From Nocardioides immobilis (lineage in GTDB: Bacteria; Actinomycetota; Actinomycetes; Propionibacteriales; Nocardioidaceae): a DNA stretch of 64,000 bases. A program made the position numbers and the translations under genes. Below the pieces are notes generated by a model. It saw only the letters and a program-made list of their open reading frames with translations, was not told the origin of the DNA and did not search any database. The number at the start of each line of letters is the position of its first letter. Position 1 is the first letter of the stretch. Shown here one piece after another: positions 27,805-36,504 of the stretch. The stretch is from positions 43,391 through 107,390 of the forward strand of contig NZ_QXGH01000032.1 of NCBI RefSeq assembly GCF_003515065.1, given 5' to 3'.

Positions 27805-29147
27805 CCAAGACCCTCAGCGCGCTGCTCGCTGCGGTCCTCTCCGCCGGGCTCCTGACGGCGTGCGACTTCGACGGCGCCTACGACCTGCCACTGCCGGGCT
27901 CTCCGGTCGACGCCGATGAGGCGTTCGAGGTCACCGCAGAGTTCCGCGACGTGCTCAACGTCGTCCCGCGCTCGCCGGTGATGGTCGACGACGTCGTCGT
28001 CGGCGAGGTGACCGAGGTCGAGCGCGACGGCTGGCACGCGAGCGTCGTCCTCCGGATCAAGGACGGCACGGTCCTCCCGGACAACACCATCGCGGACATC
28101 CAGCAGGTGTCGCTGCTCGGCGAGAAGTACGTCTCCCTCGAGGAGCCCACGGAGCAGGCGCCGACCGGCCGGCTGGAGGAGGGCGACGAGATCCCGCTCG
28201 CCGTCACCGGGCGCAACCCGGAGGTGGAGGAGGTCCTCGGCGCGCTGTCCTTCCTGCTGAGCGGAGGTGGGGTCGCTCAGCTCGGGACGATCACCCGCGA
28301 GGCCAACCTGGTGATGACTGGTCGCGAGGACCGTCTCAAGGCCCTGCTGGGCTCGCTCGAGAGCGTCGTGGGCACGCTCGACGAGCAGAAGGGGGACATC
28401 ATCCAGGCACTCGAGTCGATGAACAACCTGGCTGCCACGCTCAACGCCGAGAAGGAGACGATCGGCGACGCGCTGGACGCGATCGGTCCGGCGATCGACG
28501 TGCTCGCCGACCAGCACGACGAGCTGATCGACATGCTCGGCGCGCTGGAGGAGCTCGGCCGGGTCGGGACCCGCGTGATCAACGCCAGCAAGGAGGACGT
28601 GCTCAAGATGCTCGAGCACCTCTACCCGGTCCTCGACGGGCTGCACCAGGCTGGGCACAAGCTCGGACCTGGCCTCAACCTGCTCATCAGCTTCCCGTTC
28701 CCCAAGGCCGCCAACGACATCGTCCAGGGCGACTACGCCGACACGACGATGACGGTCGACCTGAACTTCGACAACCTGCTTCGCGGACTCGGCCTCCCCG
28801 ACATCGAGCTGCCCGACCCCGAACAGATCCTCAATGCGGTGCAGAGGTGCCTGCGCAGCGGCAGCCTGACCAGTGCTGCGTGCGCAAAGGTGCTGCAGGA
28901 CGCCAACCTGCTCGCCGACCTCAAGCGGCAGTGCCGCCGCGACGCCGAGCTGGCCGACTCGCCGGTCTGCCGGCTGCTCAACGCGCTGCCGGACCTCGAC
29001 CTCGGCGGTCTGCTCAACCGCGGCCTGGCCGACCCGTCGCTGAGCGGTCCGTCGGGATGGGCGCCCAGCCTGTCCGGGGAGCTCGTCCGCGGCGCCGACC
29101 CCGAACCCTCCGACGATCCCTCCGGACTGCTGCAGGTGACGACATGA
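27801..29147 (+). CDS. mce4E: Mce4E-like lipoprotein
   Basis: 448 residues. Signal peptide with lipobox GLLTAC, lipidated Cys at residue 21. MCE domain with VLNVVPRSPVMVDDVVVGEV, then the helical region and a cysteine-rich middle (QRCLRSGSLTSAACAK ... CRRDAELADSPVCRLL) with five cysteines not found in the first MceE. It ends in a Ser/Pro-rich tail. Overlaps its neighbours by 4 nt on both sides. Confidence 0.88.
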   Translation: MTKTLSALLAAVLSAGLLTACDFDGAYDLPLPGSPVDADEAFEVTAEFRDVLNVVPRSPVMVDDVVVGEVTEVERDGWHASVVLRIKDGTVLPDNTIADIQQVSLLGEKYVSLEEPTEQAPTGRLEEGDEIPLAVTGRNPEVEEVLGALSFLLSGGGVAQLGTITREANLVMTGREDRLKALLGSLESVVGTLDEQKGDIIQALESMNNLAATLNAEKETIGDALDAIGPAIDVLADQHDELIDMLGALEELGRVGTRVINASKEDVLKMLEHLYPVLDGLHQAGHKLGPGLNLLISFPFPKAANDIVQGDYADTTMTVDLNFDNLLRGLGLPDIELPDPEQILNAVQRCLRSGSLTSAACAKVLQDANLLADLKRQCRRDAELADSPVCRLLNALPDLDLGGLLNRGLADPSLSGPSGWAPSLSGELVRGADPEPSDDPSGLLQVTT

Positions 29148-30409
29148 GTCGCGGAGTCCGGATCCGGCTGGCGATCTTCGTCGTGCTGAGCGCTGTCGGC
29201 ATCACCTACATCGGCGCGACGTACCTGGGCATCGTCGACCGGGTCACCGGCAGCGGCCACACAGTGACTGCGCGCCTTCCCGGCTCCGGCGGCCTGTTCG
29301 AGGGCAGCGAGGTGACCTACCGCGGCGTCAAGATCGGCAAGGTGACCAAGATGACCCCGACCCGTGAGGGCGTCGACGTCGAGATGGCGATCGAGGAGGA
29401 CGTGGAGCTCCCGACCGACTCGGCGATCTACGTCCACAACCTGTCAGCGGTGGGGGAGCAGTACCTCGACTTCCAGCCCGAGGACGAGGAGGGGCCGTAC
29501 GCCGAGGACGGCACCGTCTTCACCGGCGACGAGTCCTCGCTCCCTGTCGACGAGGCGGACCTGTTGGTCGACCTCGACGACTTCGTGGGCTCCGTCGACA
29601 AGCAGAGTCTCCGGGTGACCGTCGAGGAGCTCGGGGTCCTGTTCGGCGACACCGGGCGCGAGCTCCAGGCGCTGCTCGACAACGGCTCGGTCTTCATCGA
29701 CGAGGCGGCCGCCCACACCGACGAGACGATCGCGCTGCTGGACAACGGACTCACGGTGCTGCGCACCCAGCAGGGGCAGAAGGAGAACATCCGCTCCTTC
29801 GCCCGCGACCTGTCGACGCTCACGGCGGCCCTGCGGGGGAGCGACAAGGACCTCCGGAAGGTGCTGACCAGCACCCCCGGCGCTGCCCGCGAGCTCCAGA
29901 AGCTGCTCGAGGAGGTCGAGCCCACCCTGCCGGTGCTCTTCGGCGACCTGGTCACGATCGACCAGATCGTGCTCGCGAACCTCGACGGGCTCGAGCAGCT
30001 GCTGGTCACCTACCCGACGTTGATCTCGGGCGGTCCCACCGGAAGCACCCGGGACGGCTTCGGCCACATCAACCTCCAGTTCGACTACTCGGTGCCGCCC
30101 TGCACGGAGGGCTTCCTGCCGCCCAGCAGGTGGAGGTCTCCCCACAACCTCACCGACGCGCCGTACTTCCCCGCCCAGTGCAAGTCGGGTCCGCCGTACG
30201 TCATGCGCGGTCCGAAGTACGTGCCGCCCCGCCGGGGCAACGCGTCTCCGCCTCGCGTCTACAGTGGCGCCTACGACCCGGTGACGGGGGAGGTTCCAGG
30301 CGTCCGCGACGAAGAGGGCCGTCAGGTGCTGTTCCGTCAGCCGGGGAACTTGTCCGTGCTGGGAGGGGATGCGTGGAAATGGTTGCTCCTGGGTCCGGTG
30401 ACTCGTTGA
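29144..30409 (+). CDS. mce4F: Mce4F-like substrate-binding protein
   Basis: 421 residues starting at ATG 29144 (ATGA overlap). Anchor at about 8-28, then an MCE domain with SGGLFEGSEVTYRGVKIGKV, almost the same as in the first MceF, and HNLSAVGEQYLDFQPEDEEG. The C-terminal third has Pro-rich and Cys-containing segments (PPCTEGFLPP, PAQCKSGPPY). An open frame continues upstream of 29144 but is only mce4E in another frame. Confidence 0.88.
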   Translation: MSRGVRIRLAIFVVLSAVGITYIGATYLGIVDRVTGSGHTVTARLPGSGGLFEGSEVTYRGVKIGKVTKMTPTREGVDVEMAIEEDVELPTDSAIYVHNLSAVGEQYLDFQPEDEEGPYAEDGTVFTGDESSLPVDEADLLVDLDDFVGSVDKQSLRVTVEELGVLFGDTGRELQALLDNGSVFIDEAAAHTDETIALLDNGLTVLRTQQGQKENIRSFARDLSTLTAALRGSDKDLRKVLTSTPGAARELQKLLEEVEPTLPVLFGDLVTIDQIVLANLDGLEQLLVTYPTLISGGPTGSTRDGFGHINLQFDYSVPPCTEGFLPPSRWRSPHNLTDAPYFPAQCKSGPPYVMRGPKYVPPRRGNASPPRVYSGAYDPVTGEVPGVRDEEGRQVLFRQPGNLSVLGGDAWKWLLLGPVTR

Positions 30410-31065
30410 CCCCGGGCTCGTCCGGGGATGGGAAGCGAAGCGGGTTTGGCCCAGACAAGGTGCTCGGCGCCGTCGCGCTGGTGTGCCTGGTCGCGGTGGT
30501 CGCGGTCTCCGTGCTCATGGTGAAGACGTACGACAACCGCGCCGATGCGGTGAAGGCGGACGGCTTCTGGGAGCGCGCCGGAGCCGTCGTGACCATCGAA
30601 CGCGAGACGCGGCAGACCACCCGGGCCGGTGAGGACGTCGGCGACGGCGTCATCGAGGCAATGGAGGCCGCGCCGCAGGCGGAGCAGGTCCGCACGGCGG
30701 ACCAGATCGAGGCTGCGACCAAGATGGCGAACGCCTTCCTCAACCTCGACCACGAGACCATCGAGGCCAACCTGGAGGCGGTGAAGGCGCTCGCGACCGG
30801 CCCCTTCCTCCGGCAGTACACCCGCGCATCGAAGGACCTGGTCAAGCTGACCCGGCGCGCCCAGGCCACCCAGACCGGCGAGGTGGAGTGGGCAGGCCTG
30901 GTCACGGGCGACGACGACAGCGCTACCGTGATCGTCGCCACCTCGGGCACCGTCGCCAACAAGCTCACCGAGTTCGAACCGGTCGCGCGGACCTACCGGC
31001 TCCAGCTCGAGGTCGACCTCGTCGACGGCCAGTGGTTGACCAGCGACCTCCAGTACGTCAGGTGA
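30373..31065 (+). CDS. Mce-associated membrane protein A (Mas-type)
   Basis: 230 residues from GTG 30373, chosen for its ribosome site GGGAGG 6-7 nt upstream; ATG 30379 is an alternative. It overlaps the mce4F end by 37 nt. One membrane helix (about 33-52, GAVALVCLVAVVAVSVLMV) precedes a soluble domain containing RLQLEVDLVDGQWLTSDLQYV, the usual C-terminal block of Mce-associated proteins. Probably stabilises the Mce4 complex, as Mas proteins do in mycobacteria. Confidence 0.75.
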   Translation: MEMVAPGSGDSLTPGSSGDGKRSGFGPDKVLGAVALVCLVAVVAVSVLMVKTYDNRADAVKADGFWERAGAVVTIERETRQTTRAGEDVGDGVIEAMEAAPQAEQVRTADQIEAATKMANAFLNLDHETIEANLEAVKALATGPFLRQYTRASKDLVKLTRRAQATQTGEVEWAGLVTGDDDSATVIVATSGTVANKLTEFEPVARTYRLQLEVDLVDGQWLTSDLQYVR

Positions 31066-31072
31066 TGCCCGC

Positions 31073-31858
31073 ATGAGCCGACCCACCCCTCGCCGCCCGT
31101 CCCGCACGTCGACACCCCGGCCCCGGAAGATCGCGGGCCGGGTCGAACCCACCGAAGAGGACGCCGCCCGGCCGGCGACCACCCGTGCTGCGGCCGAGGA
31201 CCCCGCCCGCACCCCGCCTGCGCCGCCCAAGCCGCCGCGCCGGCCGGTGAGCCGCTCGGGCGACGACGGCAAGGCCCCGGTCGAGGACCCCCGCGGGCGG
31301 ATGTCGACCCTGCTCGCGCTGATCGGTCTGCTGGTCCTGCTCCTCCTGCTGCAGTGCGGCTGGTTCGTGTGGAATGCCACGCGCGACGAGAAGGTCCCTG
31401 CGTCGTCCGCGGCCGCCGCCGACGACGAGGACGACGCACCGATCCCCGTACCGTCGGGAAAGCCGGTCGTCCTGAACCAGCTCGCGGTGCAGGAAGGTGT
31501 GGAAGCGGCCGCCGCTGCGGCCGGGAGCATGTTCGGCCGCAACTGGAAGAACTACGACGAGGGTGTCGAGAGCGCGGTCGCCCTGATGACCGAAGAGTTC
31601 GCCGAGCAGTACCGAGCGACGACGGACGACGTGCGACAGGAGTTCATCCGCAAGAAGACCGAGGTGCAGGTGCGGGTGGTCGCGCAGAGCGTGGTCCGCG
31701 CCAACGAGGCCGAGCTCGAGGCACTGATCTTCCTCAACCAGTACGTCTTCCGCGGGGAGGGCGACGACGCGAAGTCGACCTACACGCCCTACCGCGCGCT
31801 TCTGACCATGGTGCACACCGACGCGGGATGGTTGGTCGACGGCGTCGAGACGAAATAG
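31073..31858 (+). CDS. Mce-associated membrane protein B (Mas-type)
   Basis: 261 residues. A long basic, proline-rich cytoplasmic N-terminus (residues 1-75), one membrane helix (about 78-98, TLLALIGLLVLLLLLQCGWF) and an extracytoplasmic Mas/NTF2-like domain ending MVHTDAGWLVDGVETK. Last gene of the second mce operon. The proline-rich leader is unusual in length and could contact other cytoplasmic proteins; that is a guess. Confidence 0.75.
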   Translation: MSRPTPRRPSRTSTPRPRKIAGRVEPTEEDAARPATTRAAAEDPARTPPAPPKPPRRPVSRSGDDGKAPVEDPRGRMSTLLALIGLLVLLLLLQCGWFVWNATRDEKVPASSAAAADDEDDAPIPVPSGKPVVLNQLAVQEGVEAAAAAAGSMFGRNWKNYDEGVESAVALMTEEFAEQYRATTDDVRQEFIRKKTEVQVRVVAQSVVRANEAELEALIFLNQYVFRGEGDDAKSTYTPYRALLTMVHTDAGWLVDGVETK

Positions 31859-31884
31859 GAGATGGGTCATGTCCCACGAAGAAG

Positions 31885-31898
31885 TAGAACACGTTACA
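31885..31898. promoter_or_regulatory. KstR operator over a leaderless promoter (FNR operon)
   Basis: TAGAACACGTTACA fits TnnAACnnGTTnnA in every fixed position. It overlaps the -10 box TACAGT (31895-31900), which is 7 nt before GTG 31908. The same 16 bases (TAGAACACGTTACAGT) occur at 56560 with the same spacing to a GTG. Confidence 0.85.
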
Positions 31899-31907
31899 GT
31901 TTCTTCC

Positions 31908-32885
31908 GTGGAACCTGACCTGGTCATCGTGGGCGCCGGCCCGACCGGGCTGTTCGCTGCCTACTACGCGGGCTTCCGCGGCCTGAGCGTGGCGGTCGTC
32001 GACTCGCTGCCGGAGCTCGGTGGGCAGATCACGGCGATGTACCCCGAGAAGGCGATCCTCGACGTCGCCGGCTTCCCCGACGTCAAGGGCCGCGACCTGG
32101 TCGCGGGCCTCGTCGAGCAGGCAGCGACGGCGGCGCCGTCGTACCTCCTCGACCGCACGGCCACCACCCTGGAGCAGGACGCGGACGGCGTGACGCTCGG
32201 CCTCGACGACGGTACGACGGTGCGCGCGAAGGTCATGATCATCACGGCCGGCATCGGCAAGTTCAGCCCGCGACCGCTGCCGTCCGGCGACGGCTGGCTC
32301 GGGCGGGGCATGGAGTTCTTCGTCCCGAGCTTCGAGCCGTACGTCGGCAAGGACGTCGTGATCGTCGGCGGCGGCGACAGCGCCTTCGACTGGGCGCTGC
32401 ACCTCGAGCCGATCGCCAACTCGGTGGCCCTGGTGCACCGGCGCGACGCCTTCCGCGCGCACGCGCGCACCGTCGAGCAGGTCCGCGCGTCGTCGGTCGA
32501 GATCATCACGAAGGCCGAGGTCACGGCGATGCGGGACGCCGCGGGCGGCAGCGACGGCACGCTCGCCGAGGTCGAGATCACGGTCGACGGCGAGCCGACG
32601 ACGCGCAAGGCGCAGGCCGTCGTCGCGGCCCTCGGGTTCATCGCCGACCTCGGCCCCCTCCAGCAGTGGGGCATCGAGACCAACAAGCGGCACCTGGTCG
32701 TCGACTCCTCGATGCGCACCAACCTGGAGCGGGTGTTCGCGGCCGGTGACATCACCGACTACCCCGGCAAGGTGCGGCTGATCGCCGTCGGGTTCGGCGA
32801 GGCGGCCACCGCCGTCAACAACGCCGCGGTCGTGATCGATCCGACCGCCCACGTGTTCCCCGGTCACTCCTCGGAAGGGTCATGA
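31908..32885 (+). CDS. Type-2 ferredoxin-NADP+ reductase (TrxR-like flavoprotein)
   Basis: 325 residues. FAD-binding GAGPTG at the N-terminus, NAD(P)-binding GGGDSAFDWALHL in the middle, and FAAGDITDYPG near the end. It has the thioredoxin-reductase fold but no CxxC active site, which defines the type-2 ferredoxin reductases. It would pass electrons from NAD(P)H to a ferredoxin, plausibly the one encoded at 33367. An ATG at 31869 opens the same frame, but the KstR box and -10 box lie between it and GTG 31908, so the leaderless GTG is the real start. Confidence 0.82.
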   Translation: MEPDLVIVGAGPTGLFAAYYAGFRGLSVAVVDSLPELGGQITAMYPEKAILDVAGFPDVKGRDLVAGLVEQAATAAPSYLLDRTATTLEQDADGVTLGLDDGTTVRAKVMIITAGIGKFSPRPLPSGDGWLGRGMEFFVPSFEPYVGKDVVIVGGGDSAFDWALHLEPIANSVALVHRRDAFRAHARTVEQVRASSVEIITKAEVTAMRDAAGGSDGTLAEVEITVDGEPTTRKAQAVVAALGFIADLGPLQQWGIETNKRHLVVDSSMRTNLERVFAAGDITDYPGKVRLIAVGFGEAATAVNNAAVVIDPTAHVFPGHSSEGS

Positions 32886-32888
32886 GCC

Positions 32889-33356
32889 ATGGGTAGCGGA
32901 CGCGATGCAGTCAAGATGAGCGACGAGGAGATCGAGGCGCTCCTCGGGGAGAACCTGAAGGTGCAGGTGGCGAGCAACGGGCCTGACGGCGTCCCGCACC
33001 TGTCCACGCTGTTCTACATCGTGCGTGACGGGAAGATCGCGTTCTGGACCTACGGTCGGAGCCAGAAGATCCGCAACCTGGAGCGCGACCCGCGGGTGAG
33101 CGCGCTCGTCGAGGACGGCACCGACTACTTCGAGCTGCGCGGGGTCTCGATCAAGGGCAAGGCGGAGCTCGTCCGCGACTACGACGCGATCTACTCGATC
33201 GGCTCCGAGGTCGCCACCCGGATGGTGGGCGCCGAGTCGTTCGAGTCGCTCGGTGACTTCGGTCGGGAGACCGTGGAGAAGCAGGCACAGAAGCGGGTCG
33301 GCGTGATCATCCATCCGGAGCACGTCGCCACCTGGGACCACCGCAAGATGGTGTGA
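32889..33356 (+). CDS. Pyridoxamine 5'-phosphate oxidase-fold (FMN/F420) protein
   Basis: 155 residues of the split-barrel flavin/F420 oxidoreductase family. Recognisable parts are VQVASNGPDGVPHLSTLFY, FWTYGRSQKIRNLERDPRVS and GKAELVRDYD. Cofactor (FMN or F420) cannot be told from sequence alone. It is 3 nt after the reductase and 10 nt before the ferredoxin in the KstR-controlled operon, so a redox step on a steroid intermediate is plausible. Confidence 0.75.
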   Translation: MGSGRDAVKMSDEEIEALLGENLKVQVASNGPDGVPHLSTLFYIVRDGKIAFWTYGRSQKIRNLERDPRVSALVEDGTDYFELRGVSIKGKAELVRDYDAIYSIGSEVATRMVGAESFESLGDFGRETVEKQAQKRVGVIIHPEHVATWDHRKMV

Positions 33357-33366
33357 GGAGAGTCAG

Positions 33367-33564
33367 ATGAGGATCAAGGTCGACTTCGACCTCTGTGAGT
33401 CGAACGCGATGTGTGAGGCACTCGCGCCCGACGTGTTCGAGCTGGACGACGACGACTTCCTCCAGCTCAACACCGACGAGGTGACCGACGAGAACGAGCA
33501 GCGGGTGCGGCAGGCCGTGGCGGCCTGCCCGCGGGCCGCGATCTCGCTGGTGGAGGACGAGTGA
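33367..33564 (+). CDS. fdxD: 3Fe-4S ferredoxin (FdxD type)
   Basis: 65-residue ferredoxin with three cysteines, LCESNAMC and the later ACPRAAI, i.e. the C-x5-C...CP pattern of [3Fe-4S] ferredoxins serving P450s. Two further ligand positions of a 4Fe-4S protein are missing. In Mycobacterium tuberculosis a ferredoxin of this size (FdxD) sits next to hsd4A by the mce4 locus; the same pair is here, also under a KstR box. Ribosome site GAGGAG. Confidence 0.82.
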   Translation: MRIKVDFDLCESNAMCEALAPDVFELDDDDFLQLNTDEVTDENEQRVRQAVAACPRAAISLVEDE

Positions 33565-34457
33565 CCACCAACCTCGACGGCAAGGTCGCGATCGTCACCG
33601 GCGCCGGGGCCGGGCTCGGACGCGCGGAGGCGCTGGCCCTGGCCGACGCCGGCGCCCGGGTCGTCATCAACGACCTGCCCGGAGCGGGGGAGGAGGCCGC
33701 GGAGGAGATCCGCGGCCGTGGCGGCGACGCCACCGTCGTGGCCGGTGACGTCAGCGAGCGGGCCACCGCGGACGCGATGGTGGCTGCCGCCGTCGACGGG
33801 TACGGCGGGCTCGACATCGTCGTCAACAACGCCGGCATGACCCGGGACCGGATGCTGTTCAACATGGCGGACGAGGAGTGGGACGCCGTCATCGCGGTGC
33901 ACCTCCGAGGCCACTTCCTGCTGAGCCGCAACGCGGCGTCGTACTGGCGCGGGCGGTCGAAGGAGACCGGTGCGCCGGTCTACGGCAGCGTCATCAACAC
34001 TGCCTCCGAGGCGTTCCTGGGGGGCTCGCCCGGGCAGCCGAACTACGCGGCGGCCAAGGCCGGCATCGCGGCACTGACCCTGTCCACCGCGCGCGGCCTG
34101 TCGCGGATCGGCGTCCGGGCCAACGCGATCTGCCCCCGCGCCCGGACGGCGATGACCGCCGAGGTCTTCGGTGAGGACACCTCGGGCCGAGCGATCGACC
34201 CGTACTCACCCGACCACGTCGCGCCCCTCGTCGCCTATCTCGCGTCGCCGGCGGCCGAGCGGGTCACCGGCCAGGTCTTCGTCGTCTACGGCGGCATGGT
34301 GGCCGTCGTGGCGGCGCCGGTCGTCGCGCAGCGGTTCGACGCGTCCGGCGACGTCTGGACGACCGACGACCTCGACAAGCAGCTCGGCGGGTTCTTCGCC
34401 GACCGCGATCCCTCGGTCGGCTTCGCCGCCGACTCGATCATGCAGCTAGGAGTCTGA
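33561..34457 (+). CDS. hsd4A: Hsd4A-like 17-beta-hydroxysteroid / hydroxyacyl-CoA dehydrogenase (SDR)
   Basis: 298-residue SDR. Motifs: TGAGAGLGR, NNAGMTRDRMLFNM, NTAS for the catalytic Ser and NYAAAKAG for the YxxxK pair. The MTRDRMLFNM stretch and the C-terminal VVYGGMVAVVAAP are typical of the HSD17B4-like group to which mycobacterial Hsd4A belongs. Hsd4A of mycobacteria oxidises the 17-hydroxy group and also the 22-hydroxyacyl-CoA in side-chain beta-oxidation. Overlap with the ferredoxin (GTGA) and the KstR box support a steroid role. Exact substrate is inferred. Confidence 0.78.
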   Translation: MTTNLDGKVAIVTGAGAGLGRAEALALADAGARVVINDLPGAGEEAAEEIRGRGGDATVVAGDVSERATADAMVAAAVDGYGGLDIVVNNAGMTRDRMLFNMADEEWDAVIAVHLRGHFLLSRNAASYWRGRSKETGAPVYGSVINTASEAFLGGSPGQPNYAAAKAGIAALTLSTARGLSRIGVRANAICPRARTAMTAEVFGEDTSGRAIDPYSPDHVAPLVAYLASPAAERVTGQVFVVYGGMVAVVAAPVVAQRFDASGDVWTTDDLDKQLGGFFADRDPSVGFAADSIMQLGV

Positions 34458-34458
34458 G

Positions 34459-35229
34459 ATGGGCCGTCTCGACCACAAGGTCGCCATCGTCACCGGTGGC
34501 GCGATGGGGCAGGGTGCGGCGATCGCGCGTGCCTACGTCGCCGAGGGCGCCAAGGTCGTCATCGCCGACATCGCCAAGGACGAGGGCCAGGCGCTTTCTG
34601 ATGAGCTGACAGCCGCGCTGGGCGAAGGGCTTGTGCACTTCGCGCACCACGACGTCAGCGACCCGGCGTCGTGGGCGACCGTCGTGGAGGACGCCAACAC
34701 CCGGTTCGGTCCGGTCAACGTGCTCGCCAACAACGCCGGCCTGCTGCGCTTCGGCCAGATCGAGCACATGCCGCTGGAGGAGTTCCAGCTGCTGGTCAAC
34801 GTCAACCAGGTCGGGGTCTTCCTCGGCATGCAGGCGGTGGCCCGCACGATGCGCAAGAACGGCGGCGGCTCGATCATCAACGCGTCCTCGATCGAGGGCA
34901 TCGCGGGCATGCCGTCGTGCACGGCGTACGCCGCCACCAAGTGGGCGATCCGCGGCATGACCAAGTGCGCGGCGATGGAGCTCGGGCCGAAGGGGATCCG
35001 GGTCAACTCCGTGCACCCCGGGATGATCGACACCCCGATGACGCGGGTGCACGGCGGCGACGCCGCGATGGAGTACGGCGCCTCCAAGGTGCCGCTGCGG
35101 CGGGTCGGCCTGCCGGAGGACATCGCGCCGGTCTACGTGTTCCTGGCCAGCGACGAGTCGTCGTACATGAACGGCGCCGAGCTCACCGTCGACGGCGGCG
35201 TCACCGCCACCCACGCCTTCGGCGCCTGA
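34459..35229 (+). CDS. SDR, 3-alpha/20-beta-hydroxysteroid dehydrogenase-like
   Basis: 256 residues. TGGAMGQGA (a variant glycine motif), NNAGLLRFGQIEH, INASSIEGIAGMPSCTAYAATKWA with the Ser-Tyr-Lys catalytic set, and VYVFLASDESSYMNGAELTV. The SSIEG segment and overall pattern resemble mycobacterial FabG3 (Rv2002), a 20-beta-hydroxysteroid dehydrogenase. It is the last gene of the KstR-controlled operon and ends in a shared terminator. Confidence 0.78.
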   Translation: MGRLDHKVAIVTGGAMGQGAAIARAYVAEGAKVVIADIAKDEGQALSDELTAALGEGLVHFAHHDVSDPASWATVVEDANTRFGPVNVLANNAGLLRFGQIEHMPLEEFQLLVNVNQVGVFLGMQAVARTMRKNGGGSIINASSIEGIAGMPSCTAYAATKWAIRGMTKCAAMELGPKGIRVNSVHPGMIDTPMTRVHGGDAAMEYGASKVPLRRVGLPEDIAPVYVFLASDESSYMNGAELTVDGGVTATHAFGA

Positions 35230-35245
35230 CTGACCCGTCAGTCAG
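35226..35245. terminator. Bidirectional hairpin overlapping two convergent stop codons
   Basis: CTGACTGACCCGTCAGTCAG is a 9-bp inverted repeat around CC. It contains the TGA of the SDR (35227-35229) and, on the other strand, the TGA of the convergent gene (35242-35244). It probably ends both operons; no U-run is present. Confidence 0.6.
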
Positions 35246-36504
35246 ACCGGGGTGATCGGCAGCGACCGGCGCGGGTGGAAGGCGAACTCGACGCCGGTGC
35301 TGAACTTGGTCACCGTGACCTCCTTCGCCTCGGCGGCGGGCTGGTCGCGGCGGACGACGGTGAGCGACCAGGCGTCGTCGCCTGCAGCGGCGACCTCCAC
35401 GGCGAGGTGCGGGTCGAGCGCCTGCACGATCACGGCGAGCGCGCCGGTCCACTCCGGGCCGCAGAGGGAGATCCAGGCGCCGTCCTCGTGCGCCGGAGAG
35501 CGCCGTACGACGACCGCGGCCCCTGGAGCGCCGAGGTCGGCGTCGACGTAGGCCGCCGGGTTGAGCAGGGGGTGGAGCGCCAACAGCCGCCGGGCGCCCT
35601 CCTCGTCCGGGCTGATGTCGAGCGCGCGGGCGATCCGGAGCGCGCCGACGCCGGCAGCGCCGGTCAGCTGCTGTCGGCGGATCCGGGTCAGCTGCTCCGC
35701 GCTCTCGCACCGCTTCTCCAGCGCGATCGCGAACGCCCGGTCGAGCAGGTGCATCTGCAGGCACACCTCGTCCGCGATCCGCACCAGGGCGGAGTGCGAG
35801 AAGGCGGAGAAGTCGAGGTCGCTGACCAGCGGGCCGGCGTAGTCGCCGGCACCCTCGTCGGCCGGGTCGATCGGAGCGAGCGCGAGCGCCGCCGCCCGGG
35901 ACCGCTCGTTGACGGCCAGCGCCGGGATGCCCTGGGCCTCGGGGTGGGTGTCGTCGATGATCACCGTCCACGCGCAGTGCGGCTGGCGGTCCGCGGGGGT
36001 CCGGGGCGGGCGGTGGATCGGCCGCACCTGGGCCTTCGGGTGCGAGGCGATCGCGGTGGCGTCGAAGGTCGGGTCCTCGATGTCGTGGCACATGCCCTTC
36101 ACGTAGTCGGGGCCCATCGGCTCGACGTCCATGAGTGCGCCGCAGTGGTCGAGGTGGAACTCGCCGTGCTGGGGGTCGTGGACGGTGTAGCGGAAGTCCA
36201 TGAACTGTGGGGGAGCGCCGATGTCGAGCTGCAGCCCCTTGAAGATGGTGACCACGTCGCCCCGGCCCGGCACCGCGGGCGCGAACCCCAGCGCGCGTTG
36301 CATCCGGCGGGTGTAGATCGGGCTGGCCGCCGCCCATTCCTCGATCGCGATCTGCAGCATCTCGTCGCGGCCGAACTCGGAGATGCACCACGCCATGCCG
36401 GACCGGTCGATGAGCTGCCCCATCAGGAGGAGCTCCGGCACGAGGACCGCGAGGTCCGCGCGCGAGAGGTCGGCGTACCGGCTGTGCCGGTCCGGGGCGG
36501 TCAC
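35242..36504 (-). CDS. Conserved protein of unknown function, 420 aa, coupled to an F420 oxidoreductase
   Basis: I do not recognise a firm family. GTG 36504 overlaps the stop of the upstream gene by GTGA, giving 420 residues. The N-terminal half has a Cys/His-rich core FRYTVHDPQHGEFHLDHC followed by GALMDVEPMGPDYVKGMCHD, which recalls the L-2-aminothiazoline-4-carboxylate hydrolase-like pattern (spaced Cys, Gly, then Cys-x-Asp), but this is weak. The C-terminal half looks alpha/beta with no obvious active site. It belongs to a two-gene operon behind the KstR box at 37360, so a steroid-related role is likely. Confidence 0.6.
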   Translation of the reverse strand: MTAPDRHSRYADLSRADLAVLVPELLLMGQLIDRSGMAWCISEFGRDEMLQIAIEEWAAASPIYTRRMQRALGFAPAVPGRGDVVTIFKGLQLDIGAPPQFMDFRYTVHDPQHGEFHLDHCGALMDVEPMGPDYVKGMCHDIEDPTFDATAIASHPKAQVRPIHRPPRTPADRQPHCAWTVIIDDTHPEAQGIPALAVNERSRAAALALAPIDPADEGAGDYAGPLVSDLDFSAFSHSALVRIADEVCLQMHLLDRAFAIALEKRCESAEQLTRIRRQQLTGAAGVGALRIARALDISPDEEGARRLLALHPLLNPAAYVDADLGAPGAAVVVRRSPAHEDGAWISLCGPEWTGALAVIVQALDPHLAVEVAAAGDDAWSLTVVRRDQPAAEAKEVTVTKFSTGVEFAFHPRRSLPITPV

